A stretch of DNA of 64,000 nt. Origin: Saprospiraceae bacterium (GTDB lineage: Bacteria; Bacteroidota; Bacteroidia; Chitinophagales; Saprospiraceae). Of this stretch, positions 38,825-48,696 are shown one piece after another. Each line of letters opens with the position of its first letter. Positions within the stretch are counted from its first letter, which is position 1. The stretch spans positions 248,001-312,000 of the forward strand of contig JADJNW010000003.1 in assembly GCA_016714085.1 (NCBI GenBank), read 5' to 3'. A program made the translations under genes and the position numbers. The notes below the pieces were generated by a model. The model was given only the letters and a program-made list of their open reading frames with translations, had not been told where the DNA came from and searched no databases.

Positions 38825-39199
38825 ATGAGTTATAAAAATCAGAATATCTGGCAATTAGCTAGAGAAATAAGCATTGAAATACATAAAATGACGCTTGAAA
38901 AATTACCTAAATTTGAATTGTATGAATCAGGGAGTCAAATCAGGAGGTCATCAAAATCCGTTCGAGCTAATATTGTAGAGGGCTACGGCAGAAGACAATA
39001 TGAAGCGGATTACATAAAATTTATGGTCTATGCTCTTTCTTCTAACGATGAAACCCTGGATCACTTGGAAACACTGTACGAAACCAATTCATTAACCGAT
39101 AAAGATTTATATGAATCATTACGCAACAAAATAATATTATTGGGTAAAAAATTAAATACTTTTCTAAAAATATTACGCGAAAATAATAAAAACACGTAA
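38825..39199 (+). CDS. Four-helix-bundle protein (S23 / bAvd-like family)
   Basis: This is a 124-residue all-helical protein of the TIGR02436 four-helix-bundle family. Its signature is IWQLAREISIEIHKMT, FELYESGSQIRRSSKSVRANIVEGYGRR and a long third helix ending ETLDHLETLYET. Relatives are encoded in 23S rRNA intervening sequences or scattered as orphans in Bacteroidota genomes; some serve as accessory proteins of diversity-generating retroelements, but no reverse transcriptase is in this window. It is bracketed by related, oppositely oriented degenerate repeats (38730-38770 and 39200-39254), which suggests insertion as a unit into the MoxR-vWA operon. The function is unknown. Confidence 0.85.
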   Translation: MSYKNQNIWQLAREISIEIHKMTLEKLPKFELYESGSQIRRSSKSVRANIVEGYGRRQYEADYIKFMVYALSSNDETLDHLETLYETNSLTDKDLYESLRNKIILLGKKLNTFLKILRENNKNT

Positions 39200-39254
39200 T
39201 TGGCAACAAGCATCAGGCAGCCAGAATCCAGTAACTAGAATCCAGATGCCAGAA
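39200..39254. repeat. Degenerate CCAGAATCCAG-type repeat, right of the four-helix gene
   Basis: This contains repeated CCAGAATCCAG/CCAGATGCCAG units, the reverse complement style of the repeat at 38730-38770. The start codon of the giant membrane protein (39246) lies inside the last unit, so its first residues (MPET) are repeat-derived. Confidence 0.6.
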
Positions 39255-42200
39255 ACTACTAAATACCATTTTCTTTCTGATCTGATTTCCACATTGGAGG
39301 CGGATGGCTTCATTATTGGCACGGGCAAGCATTTGCAATTGCAGGAATTATTATCAAAACTGCCTGATGATCTTTCGTTAGAATCCTTGAAAACACTGCT
39401 TTGCCCTATTATTGCTACCAACCGCCAGGATCAACTGCGATTTTATGAATTATTTGATCTTAGTTTGCAGCGAGTACGCCAATTGGAGCAACCAACCGAA
39501 AAATCAAAAACAAAAAAATCAAAAGATGTAGAAATCTGGCGCGATGTAATCGTCATACTCTTTGTTTTTTTGGCTGCCTGGGCTGGCTATATCCTGGATT
39601 GGAATATCTTTAAATGGTGGGGCAATCCGACCTTTTTGTTATTGATAGCATTAGCAGGAGGTGCTATCTATTTTGCTTTTCAGGCGCTTCCAAAATGGTG
39701 GCAACGTGTTGCTTATATATTATTACTAACAGTAATGGTTGCCATAGGCCAATTATTAAAACGACAAATTTTGCCCGATATTCAAGCCACTACCGAATAT
39801 GTTACTGTAAAAATAGAGCCCGGAGGCACCACGACACTGGCAATTCCTTTGGAAAAGGATAGTCTTCTGAATGTAACGCTTTGCGATGGCTCAACGGCTG
39901 ACACGAGCGCTAATTTTGGTAGCTTTTTTGTGGATAGCATTGGCAATTTTACGTTGGTCGCTAAGGATTCTTTCAGTCAGTCTATCCGCGATTATATTTG
40001 CGTTTTAGCTCATTATCAGATTATTACAGATACTACTTATTTTGTATTGCAATACGATCCTCCGGCTGAACCCGATACAGAAAGCGTTGCTGAAAAAACT
40101 GCAATTGCACAGTTGGATACCATGTCAATTCCATTCCCGCGTGATATTTCCGAATTGCAAATTGATCTTGATCAGCAAAAGAAAGCTGAATTCTATCGAA
40201 AAAACGCCTGGTGGCTCAAATTACTGATTATCAGCTTATTCGGTGCGATTCTTTGGTCAATCGCGCAATGGCGCGAGCGCAAGCGCCGACGCTTAGTTGC
40301 TCAATTGGAGCAACGTGACAAACCGCCTTATATTTGGAATATTCAATCAGAACAAGCGGAAGAATTGATTTTTGGCGATAGTGCCAGGATTGTGTTGAAT
40401 CAATTGCGCCGCCGCCGCCTGGATGATGCTTACAAATTAGACATTCCAAGAACGGTGGAAGCCACAGTGCGCAGCGCTGGCCGAGTGGATTTTCAATTCA
40501 AGCAGCAAACAAGTCCACCGGAATATTTATTATTAATTGACCGTCATGGTTTAAATGATCATCGCGCTCGATTGTTCGATGAGCTGTATCAAGCTTTTAA
40601 GTTGAATGAAGTCAACGTAGTGCGATTTTTTTACAATGGCGATCCGCGACTTTGTTTCAATCGAAGATATCCGAATGGACTCAATATCAAGGAATTGCAA
40701 CATCGATTTGGCGATGCACGATTGTTTATCATTGGTAATGGCTACGAATTATTAAGTCCGGATTCGGGTAAACTGTCAAAATGGGCAAGCATTTTCACTA
40801 GCTGGCGCGAACGCGCTTTGTTTACCCCCAAACCTATCGCTAATTGGGATCGGCGCGAAAATTATCTGGCGGAACATTTTTACTTTATGCCTGCTTCTAT
40901 TGAAAGTCTGGCAGCTACGCTTGAAGAATTTAGCAATATAGAACCTCGCAGCCCACAAGAATTGATTCCTCGCCTCGAAGATGCGCAGTGGCGTCCGATT
41001 GAAGTGGAAGGCGATATCATCAGCACTTTGCGAAAGCACTACGATGAACGGAGGATCCAATGGATTGCTGCTTGTGCAGTGTATCCGCAATTGCAGTGGG
41101 ACATTACTTTGTTTCTGGGGCGTGAGTTTTCAAACGATGGTGATTCTTTATTAACCCTGGAAAATTTATTAAAACTGACTCAATTACCCTGGTTTATAGA
41201 AGGTGAAATTCCTGATGCCGCCAGGGAAGAATTACTGGATTATCTTGAAAAGCAAGGCTTAGAGCAACATATCCGACAGCGTTTGCATTGGCTGTTTGAA
41301 CACGCGCCAAAACCAAATTCCGACTCGGTAGCTTTCGATGAATACCGCATTAATACAGCTGGTAACGAATGGCGCTTTACACAAAATCGCAGCCGCCGCC
41401 GCGAATTGGAAGAAGAATTGACCAATTATTATGCGGCCGGGCACGACCTGGACGCTGTGGTTTTCAAATACTTGAACCGCGAGCGTAGTCGCCTTGATTT
41501 TGAAGCACCTGAAAATTGGAAAAAGCGCATTTTTAATCGTGGCGACGCTTTTTTCGGCTTGAGGGATTGGGTTTGGGCTTTGCCTTTATGGGTATTGCTG
41601 ACGATGACCGTATTGTTTTTCAATCCGAAATACGAGCTATGCCGCGGAGAAAAGATTCCTTACCAAGGCATGGAACTTTGTTTGACACAAGTAACTGATT
41701 ATCTATTGTATTACGAATATCAAATCCGTGAATCTATCGCCCAACAAAATCTCGTAGCTGCAGATAGTTTATTGAATTATGCTCGACAAAATCATTATTC
41801 CACCGGCATGATGGAAATGAAGCCTGGTGCTACCAAAGACACACCATTGACCGAGGCCATGCGCTCGGTGTCGGTGGATACGACTTCCTTTTTGCGCAAT
41901 CTATCCGTATATTATTATAATGCTGGCGTTCGTTTTTATAATACCTGGCAACACTTCCAGGATTCTATCCGGTTCGAATTGGAGAAAGAAGAAACGCTTC
42001 CGCAACAACAAGAAAGCAATAATATTGGTATCTCTTCTACCCTATTAAAATATCAGGAATGGAATCGAATTTCAGATTCCCTGGCAGCAGCGGGTTGTGA
42101 GAATTTCAAACGCGGCAGCCAGTTATATATCTCTGGTACTCAAGGCGTAGGATATGATTTTTATTTGGCAATACAAAAACTTGTACAGAAGGACCGCCAG

Positions 42201-43492
42201 CTGCGCCAGTAGAAGAAAGTTTCCGGGGGCAAGTAATAGAAAATGATAGCAAGCGACCAATCGCCAATGTGACGGTTAAAGCATTGAATGGAAATATAAC
42301 CACAAAAACTGCAAGGAACGGAAGCTATACCCTGACACTACCTATTGAGTTGGCAGACAGCACTATACGTATAGAATTTTCTGCTGAAGGCTACGCTGCG
42401 CGTACTGAAAACCTGCTAATCCAAGATCCGTTACGTCCGATTGCGCTTGAAAGATTGCAATCCAAGTCGGAAGGTCCTGAAATTTTCACATCCAAAAATG
42501 GCTTAAAAGGATTACAAACTCCTTCTGGTAAAACGATTCTTCCAGCACGATATAATAATATTGAACTCGACCCTTCCAGCGGTTTGTATCGGGTGCAAAT
42601 TCTCAGCAAGCTAGGTTTACAAATGGGATATGTGAATGAACAAGGTAAAGAAATCATTCCAGTGGAATATCGGGTATTGGGTTTCCAGCGAGACGGTCGA
42701 ATTCTGGCAGCCAAAGAACGTTACGGTTATCTGGATCGAAATGGAAATATCTCTATTTCCTTTATTTATGAAGGCGCCAGCGATTTTAGCAAAGGTGAAG
42801 CCGAAGTCATCCAACTATTAGAAGGTCAACGCTTTACGTTTATTATTAACAAAGAAGGCCGTTGCATTCGCAGCTGCCCGCCAGAGAGCGCTTATATTCA
42901 GCAAAAGTCGGTGGAACAGGTGAAAATGAGCGAAAATATCGAGCCAATTGAACTTTATTTTGATATGGATGCCCCCGATGCCAATAATCAAGCTACTACT
43001 ACAGATGATAATTACAGCCGCTTGTTTGCTGATTTATTTAGCAAAAAAGAGCAATATGTTTCATCCGATGCCACTCAACAAGCGCCAGTATTAGATCGCA
43101 GGCGAATCGACGATTTTTTCTCCAATGAGGTGCAAGATAATTACAATCGCTTCAACGAGACTTTAGAGACTACCCTCAACTATTTGCGCAACACCAAAGG
43201 ACAAGTGGAAATCACGCTGCGCGGGCACGCTTCCTCTGATGGCTCAAGCGCGTATAGTCGCATCCTGTCCGCCCGAAGAATCAGCTCTGTAAAAAATTCT
43301 TTACTTAATTATAATAAAGGAGAATTGCGGCCTTATTTAGAATCTGGTCGATTAAAAATAACAGAAGAAGCCCTGGGTGATTCACAAATCAATTCTAAAA
43401 CAAAAGGCGATTTGAATATTGGTAAAAACTTGCGCTCTTTGAATGCCTTATTACAACAAAAAGTAGAAGTTATTATTCGCTTTGCAAATTAA
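39246..43492 (+). CDS. Giant membrane protein: CoxE/vWA-like cytoplasmic domains plus periplasmic WG-repeat and OmpA-like tail (frameshift)
   Basis: Read as one chain this is about 1,415 residues. Residues 1-82 resemble the helical domain before CoxE-type vWA domains. Helices near 99-118, 128-147 and 154-172 lead to an extracytoplasmic beta-rich segment (about 180-275). A helix near 321-342 returns to a cytoplasmic vWA-like domain (about 425-565), whose MIDAS is degenerate (D432-R-H434-G-L436 in place of DxSxS). A last helix near 773-790 places the rest in the periplasm: helical repeats, a carboxypeptidase-regulatory-like domain, WG repeats (YGYLDRNGNISISF) and an OmpA-like domain (LRGHASSDGSSAYSRILSARR). 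The frame shifts at 42175-42179, where A6 instead of A5 reads QKTCTEGPP. The downstream part has no proper start of its own. It is the probable MoxR partner and envelope sensor. Confidence 0.8.
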
Positions 43493-44225
43493 AAACCACT
43501 GCCTACTGCTCCTGCGTATTCCTCGATATAATCCACCAAATCTTCTATATTCCAGGCATCTTCGAGCTTGAAATGACCAACTTTCGTGCGGCACAAAGCA
43601 GAAAGATAAGCACCACTATCCAGGGCTTGTCCGAAATCATATGCTAAGGAACGAATATATGTACCTTTGCTGCAGGCCACGCGAAAGTCAACTTCTGGCA
43701 ATGCTATTCTGGTCAATTCAAATTCATAAATATGTACCAGCCGTGGCTCGATCTTAATGGTTTCGCCTTTGCGCGCTTTTTGTACAAAGGTTGCCCGTCC
43801 ACTTTGATCGCTGAAAATATCGGTGGAATCTGTTCGAGATGCCCAATAAATTTTTGCCGGGTTTGTTCCAGCAAATCAGCCGTAATATGTTGGAAAGGAA
43901 ATTCCTGATCAATTTCTGTTTCGGCATCATAAGAAGGCGTGGTCGCGCCTAAGGTCATTGTGCCGGTATATTCTTTCGGAAGATTCTGAAAATCAGCGAG
44001 ATGCTTGGTCGCTTTCCCCGTGCAAATAATAAGAAGCCCTGTGGCCATTGGGTCGAGTGTTCCAGCGTGCCCGACTTTTATTTTCTTGACTTTTAGTTCT
44101 TCCTTTAATTTGTAGCGAATTTTATTCACTACGTCAAATGAGGTCCAACCCTTAGGCTTATCTACTAAAAGCGTTGCTCCGCCTAAAAAATCATACCTCG
44201 GTCGAGGGTGATCGTCCTTGCTCAT
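43489..44225 (-). CDS. truB: tRNA pseudouridine(55) synthase (frameshift)
   Basis: This enzyme makes pseudouridine 55 in the T loop of tRNAs. It has VDKPKGWTSFDVVNKIR, the catalytic Asp in KVGHAGTLDPMATGLLIICTGKATK, and KEYTGTMTLGATTPSYDAE. The second part has ACSKGTYIRSLAYDFGQAL. The frame breaks at the T run 43777-43781: adding one base gives QPLYKKARKGETIKIEPR and a normal protein of about 245 residues. It follows uppP by 6 bases, and its end overlaps the end of the convergent giant membrane protein by 4 bases. The truB-uppP-DUF3098-ftsX order is one I know from other Bacteroidota. Confidence 0.92.
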
Positions 44226-44231
44226 TTAAAA

Positions 44232-45038
44232 CTATCCTTTATTAAACAATGCCAGTGCAATGGCTATAACGCCTACCATAAAGCAATATATGGAAAAATA
44301 AGTTAACTTGCTACGTTTTACCAATCGAATCATCCAGATACAAGCAAACAAACCAGTAACAAAAGCAGCGATAAAGCCCGCCGATAAATGAATTAGCTCG
44401 CTTGAAGATTGGGAAGCAATTTCTCCATCCAATAAATCTTTAGCAATTTTAGCCAAGATCAAAGGCACCACCATCAAGAAAGAAAACCGTGCAGCCCGCT
44501 CCCGATCAATACCTAATAAAACGCAAGATGAAATCGTCGCTCCTGATCGTGAAATGCCTGGCAATATGGCAATCGCTTGCGCAATGCCCACGATTAATGA
44601 ATCCCAGAAACCAACGGGTTTATTGGTCAATTTTGCGCGATCGGCAAAGTATAGCAACAGTCCGGTAATCAGCAGCGCAAAGCCTACCAATAAAATTTGT
44701 TTATTAAATAATTGTTCAATTTGTTCTTCAAATAGTAGCCCCACCAAGGCCGCCGGAATCATAGATATAATAATTTTCAAAGAAAACCGGGTTTCTTCGT
44801 TCCATTTGAATTGAAAAAGTCCCCGAAAAATCTGGGCAATATCTTTCCGAAAGACCACAATCGTTGCCAATGCGGTCGCCACGTGTAATGAAACCGTCAT
44901 CAAAAGACTTTCCTCCCCAACGCTATCCTCGCCCAGAATATACTTTGCCAATTCGAGATGCCCGCTACTGCTTACTGGTAAGAATTCGGTGAGCCCCTGT
45001 ACAATGCCCAGGATAATGGCATTCAAGATTGATCCCAT
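44232..45038 (-). CDS. uppP: Undecaprenyl-diphosphatase
   Basis: This 268-residue inner-membrane enzyme recycles the C55 carrier lipid of cell-wall synthesis. Both BacA/UppP catalytic motifs are present: GLTEFLPVSSSGHLEL near the N terminus and PGISRSGATISSCVLLGI in the second half, with about eight hydrophobic helices around them. It lies between DUF3098 and truB. The gene is intact and of standard length. Confidence 0.95.
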   Translation of the reverse strand: MGSILNAIILGIVQGLTEFLPVSSSGHLELAKYILGEDSVGEESLLMTVSLHVATALATIVVFRKDIAQIFRGLFQFKWNEETRFSLKIIISMIPAALVGLLFEEQIEQLFNKQILLVGFALLITGLLLYFADRAKLTNKPVGFWDSLIVGIAQAIAILPGISRSGATISSCVLLGIDRERAARFSFLMVVPLILAKIAKDLLDGEIASQSSSELIHLSAGFIAAFVTGLFACIWMIRLVKRSKLTYFSIYCFMVGVIAIALALFNKG

Positions 45039-45121
45039 GTTGGAAATATGAAATATGAGATGAGAAATTTGAAATATGAGCCTTGTTTTCAGACTTCAGA
45101 TCTCGAATCCCACATTTGTAT

Positions 45122-45448
45122 TTATTTTTTGAAAATAGCATAAATTTCTACGACCAAACCTGCCAGAATCACAATGGGCGCAAGCACTGTGCGGCGAAAG
45201 CCATAGATCCGCTCCGGCTCCCATACATCGGGACTCGGCATTTGCCCACCCGACATGAGTATCAAACCAAGCGCGATCAAACCTACGCCAATCCCCATCC
45301 ACATATAGTTTTGGCGAGTGAAAAGCAATTCTGCTTTAGGTGCATTAGCTGCCTGACGCGTGCGCGAGGCTGTCGGGGTCGGTCGGTTGGTTTTTTGTTT
45401 TTCCTGGGTAGTTGTAGTTACTACTACTTTCTTCTTCGGTTGACTCAT
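45122..45448 (-). CDS. DUF3098 membrane protein
   Basis: This is a 108-residue small membrane protein. A basic, Thr-rich N-terminal tail (MSQPKKKVVVTTTTQ) is followed by two helices (MGIGVGLIALGLILMSGG; TVLAPIVILAGLVVEIYAIF) separated by PSPDVWEPERIYGFRRT, the DUF3098 signature. The ATG at 45448 is preferred over the upstream frame-open ATG at 45490. Members are found next to ftsX and uppP in Bacteroidota, suggesting a link to division or wall synthesis. The actual role is unknown. Confidence 0.88.
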   Translation of the reverse strand: MSQPKKKVVVTTTTQEKQKTNRPTPTASRTRQAANAPKAELLFTRQNYMWMGIGVGLIALGLILMSGGQMPSPDVWEPERIYGFRRTVLAPIVILAGLVVEIYAIFKK

Positions 45449-45517
45449 TGTTTTATCTTTATAAACTTTTAGAAACCAATACTTTATCACTATATCATTA
45501 CATCACCATATCATTTC

Positions 45518-46399
45518 TTAATAAAGATCATCCACCCGCATTTGCAAGTATTTTCTTACTACGAAATAAGTGCTTGCCGTGTTAATCAAAATTCCGAGTA
45601 CAATCAGTCCGGCAAAAAGCGTGGCAAAGCTCGCTAAATCTTGTAATTCGCGCAAGTCGGGCATTTGCGTACGCGCCCACAACATCAATAAAATCAAGGC
45701 ACTTACCGCCAAAATACCACTTATGAATCCATATAAAATGCTTCGCATCAAGTACGGCCGACTAATAAATTCCCACGAAGCGCCGACCAATTCCATGTTT
45801 TTTATCAAAAATCGATTAGCGTACAAAGCCAGCCGAATCGTATTATAAATCAAAGCTGCCGCCACAAAAATCAGGAAAATACCCATAAACAAAGCAAAAT
45901 AACCAATTTGCTGCATATTGCGGATAATCGTATCTACCACACTTTCCTGATAGAAAACGTCGCTAACAAAAGGGTATTGCGCTTTAATCCTGCCTCTCAG
46001 GCTTTCGAGGCTATCTGCTTGTAAATAAGCTGCTTTGACATTAGAAGTGTACACATCAAAGAACGGATTGGGTAAACCCAGCTTCAAAAAATCGTCGCCA
46101 AAATCTTCCCGCATCAGCTGTGCTGCTTCCTCCCTGCTTACAAATCGCAAGGATTCCTCCTTTGCAAAATCACTGCCTCGCAAGTAAACCCCAAGATTAT
46201 CAATCTGAAACGTTGTCACGCTATCCTGTAGCTCCACCATCACCGAAATACTTTCCTTAAAAGCCTTCACCAGTTTTTGCGCGTGCAGCATCACCAAGCC
46301 AAAGAAACCGATCAAAAACAGCACCAAAGCCACACTTACAATTGAGTAAATATAGTTGGGCTTGCGCCGCTCGGTTCTTTTTTCTGGAGGTACAGACAT
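45518..46399 (-). CDS. ftsX: Cell division permease-like protein FtsX
   Basis: This is about 293 residues with the FtsX layout. A cytoplasmic basic N terminus (PEKRTERRKPNYIYSIVSV) leads to TM1 and an extracytoplasmic domain (about 60-165, including SISVMVELQDSVTTFQI), then three C-terminal helices with the FtsX-type MELVGASWEFISRPYLMRSILYG loop. With FtsE it regulates wall hydrolases at the septum; ftsE is not in the window. I start at the ATG at 46399 (MSVPPEKR). A TTG at 46438 would overlap the -7 element at 46436-46443, so the shorter start is better. Confidence 0.93.
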   Translation of the reverse strand: MSVPPEKRTERRKPNYIYSIVSVALVLFLIGFFGLVMLHAQKLVKAFKESISVMVELQDSVTTFQIDNLGVYLRGSDFAKEESLRFVSREEAAQLMREDFGDDFLKLGLPNPFFDVYTSNVKAAYLQADSLESLRGRIKAQYPFVSDVFYQESVVDTIIRNMQQIGYFALFMGIFLIFVAAALIYNTIRLALYANRFLIKNMELVGASWEFISRPYLMRSILYGFISGILAVSALILLMLWARTQMPDLRELQDLASFATLFAGLIVLGILINTASTYFVVRKYLQMRVDDLY

Positions 46400-46435
46400 G
46401 AAAATAGGCTCTCTGACAGTTTTTTTTAATGCTGG

Positions 46436-46443
46436 CAAAGTTA
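46436..46443 (-). promoter_or_regulatory. Candidate -7 element for ftsX
   Basis: CAAAGTTA on the plus strand is TAACTTTG on the minus strand, an exact TAnnTTTG match, placed about 37 bases before the chosen ftsX start. No -33 TTTG is obvious. Confidence 0.45.
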
Positions 46444-46564
46444 TAACTAAAGTTGAAAACTTGAAGCGTTTATAAAGTTGATTCTTGGTTTGGTTAATCT
46501 GATTCCTTTCTTGAACAAGAATCGCCGCTAATCCTTATCTTTATCATAATAAATCCAATCTGCT

Positions 46565-47137
46565 ATGAATGCACTGCTTTTAATGATTTTGCTGCAATTT
46601 GCAAACCTACAAAATAATCCAGTTTATCTTGATAATGCCTCTTTTGAAGGCACTCCACAGGATGCAACCGTGCCCGTTGGCTGGTTTCCTTGCGCAGAAG
46701 GCACTACACCCGACATCTTGCCCGGCGTATGGGGCGTGTATCAGGAAGCCTCTGAGGGTGAGACCTTTGTAGGATTGATCACACGCGAGGATGGCTCTTT
46801 TGAGAGCATCGGACAACGCCTGAAAACAGCGCTCAAAGTGGACACTTGCTATCATTTCACCATTGATTTGGCGCATTCCGACACCTATGCCGGCTATAAT
46901 GGTGCTCTAAAAATCCGCATTTGGGGCGGCACCACCAAGTGCCAGAAAAATCAATTATTGCTCGAAAGCAAATTGATCGAACATACCGATTGGGAGACTT
47001 ATAAAGTAGAATTCAAATCCAAAAACACGATTAATTACATTTTAATAGAAGCATTTTATAAAGATGGTCGCTTTTCGCATCAAGGTAACATCCTGATTGA
47101 CAATATTTCAGCGATCAGAAAATGTGTGCGGGTATAA
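46565..47137 (+). CDS. Secreted protein with a carbohydrate-binding-like fold
   Basis: This is a 190-residue exported protein of unknown function. The first 14 residues are hydrophobic (MNALLLMILLQFA), which suggests a short signal peptide. The rest is beta-rich, opening LDNASFEGTPQDATVPVGW and closing FKSKNTINYILIEAFYKDG then GNILIDNISAIRKC. The FEG...P.GW start and the DNIS end are typical of galactose-binding-like or PEP-CTERM-like jelly-roll domains. It stands alone between ftsX (divergent) and the carotenoid genes. No catalytic motif was seen. Confidence 0.7.
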   Translation: MNALLLMILLQFANLQNNPVYLDNASFEGTPQDATVPVGWFPCAEGTTPDILPGVWGVYQEASEGETFVGLITREDGSFESIGQRLKTALKVDTCYHFTIDLAHSDTYAGYNGALKIRIWGGTTKCQKNQLLLESKLIEHTDWETYKVEFKSKNTINYILIEAFYKDGRFSHQGNILIDNISAIRKCVRV

Positions 47138-47223
47138 AATTATATCAAATTTAATTAATCTTTACTTCGCTTTTTTTTAAAACCTTCTTGCTTTATTCTT
47201 GTTACGAAACAAAAATTTTTCAT

Positions 47224-48681
47224 TTGAAAATTGGAATCATCGGAGCGGGAATAGCAGGGTTGGCCTCGGCGGTGCGCATGGCCTGTCGGGGTTATGAAGT
47301 GGAGGTATTTGAAGCAAATCCTCATCCCGGCGGCAAACTCTCTGAGATTGAAGTCAACGGCTATCGCTTTGACGCGGGGCCCTCTTTATTTACTATGCCG
47401 CAATACGTGGACGAGCTCTTTATGCTCGCGGGGCTTGAGCCCAAATTACATTTCCAGTACGAGCGATTGCCCATTATTTGCGAATATTTCTGGGAGGATG
47501 GTACCCGATTGACCGCATTTGCGAATCAAGAAGCATTCGCTAAAGAAATCCGGGAAAAATTAAATATTGTTCCTGCTTCTTTACAAAAAACTTTAGTCGA
47601 TAGCCAAAGAAAATATGAATTGACAGGTCGCACTTTTCTTGAAAAATCATTACATCGGCTGGATACTTGGTTTACAAAGGATGTAGCAAAAGCAATTTTA
47701 CAAATCCCGACGCTCGACTTATTTACTTCGATGAATAAAGTAAACGAACGTTATTTACAAGATCCAAAATTAGTCCAACTATTCAATCGTTACGCGACTT
47801 ACAACGGCTCCAATCCCTACAAAGCGCCAGGTTTATTGAGCATTATTCCGCATTTTGAATACGGATTTGGTGCATTTTATCCTAAAAACGGGATGTATAA
47901 TATTACAAAAAGTATTTATAGTTTAGCGAAGCAACTGGGTGTGAAATTTTATTTTAATACAAAAGTGGAAGAAATAATTATAAAAAATAAACAAGCTGTC
48001 GGTTTAAAAGTAAATAATGAATCCCGCTTTTATGATCGAATTATCAGTAACATGGATATTTTTCATGCGTATAAAAAACTATTAACCAAAGAGAAACAAC
48101 CAACAAGAATTCTTAATCAACAGAAATCTACCTCCGCACTTATTTTTTACTGGGGTATTAAAAAGCAATTTCCAGACTTGAATTTACATAATATTTTTTT
48201 TAGTAATCATTATAAAAGCGAGTTCGAATATTTAGAAGCTGGCAAAATATATCATGATCCAACCGTTTATGTAAATATCACATCAAAATACACGCCGGAA
48301 GATGCGCCCGCGGGCTGCGAAAATTGGTTCACGATGATTAATGTACCTTATAACTCAGGACAGCATTGGGATTCATTGATTGCCGAAGCTCATAAAAATA
48401 TTATTGCAAAATTAAATAGAATATTAAAAGTTGAGCTTGAAGACTTCATAGAATGCGAAGAAATCCTTGATCCACGCACCATTGAAAGCAAAACGGCTTC
48501 GCATTTGGGTGCGCTCTATGGCACGAGCAGCAATAGCCGTATGGCAGCATTCATGCGGCATCCCAACTTTTCAAGGCGTATCAAAAATCTTTATTTTTGT
48601 GGCGGTAGCGTGCATCCGGGCGGCGGCATTCCGCTGGCTTTGCTTTCCGCGAAAATTATTGATGATATTATATTGAAATAA
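47224..48681 (+). CDS. crtD: Carotenoid desaturase of the CrtI/CrtD family
   Basis: This FAD-dependent desaturase has about 485 residues. The dinucleotide motif IGIIGAGIAGLASAVRMA and the FEANPHPGGK strand are at the N terminus, and the family C-terminal motif FCGGSVHPGGGIPLALLSAK is at the end. I take the TTG at 47224 (MKIGIIGAG) rather than the TTG at 47188, because nothing before it is conserved. Followed by cruF-like and crtZ-like genes, it is most likely the 1'-hydroxycarotenoid 3,4-desaturase CrtD of saproxanthin or myxol synthesis. Phytoene desaturase CrtI is the alternative, as the two are close relatives. Confidence 0.85.
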   Translation: MKIGIIGAGIAGLASAVRMACRGYEVEVFEANPHPGGKLSEIEVNGYRFDAGPSLFTMPQYVDELFMLAGLEPKLHFQYERLPIICEYFWEDGTRLTAFANQEAFAKEIREKLNIVPASLQKTLVDSQRKYELTGRTFLEKSLHRLDTWFTKDVAKAILQIPTLDLFTSMNKVNERYLQDPKLVQLFNRYATYNGSNPYKAPGLLSIIPHFEYGFGAFYPKNGMYNITKSIYSLAKQLGVKFYFNTKVEEIIIKNKQAVGLKVNNESRFYDRIISNMDIFHAYKKLLTKEKQPTRILNQQKSTSALIFYWGIKKQFPDLNLHNIFFSNHYKSEFEYLEAGKIYHDPTVYVNITSKYTPEDAPAGCENWFTMINVPYNSGQHWDSLIAEAHKNIIAKLNRILKVELEDFIECEEILDPRTIESKTASHLGALYGTSSNSRMAAFMRHPNFSRRIKNLYFCGGSVHPGGGIPLALLSAKIIDDIILK

Positions 48682-48696
48682 AATTATGAATATTGA

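Noticed and set aside
38825..39199. A diversity-generating retroelement around the four-helix-bundle gene
   Set aside because: No reverse transcriptase, template repeat or variable repeat was found nearby.
42170..42190. Programmed -1 ribosomal frameshift at the CAAAAAC run in the giant membrane protein
   Set aside because: The zero-frame codons are AAA CTT, so the run is not in the slippery phase, no clear downstream structure was seen, and many other single-base errors occur in homopolymers of this contig.
35130..43492. A type VI secretion or gliding-motility cluster because of the OmpA-like domain and large membrane protein
   Set aside because: No sheath, spike, baseplate, PorV or SprA-type genes are present, while MoxR, iSTAND-like and caspase genes are.
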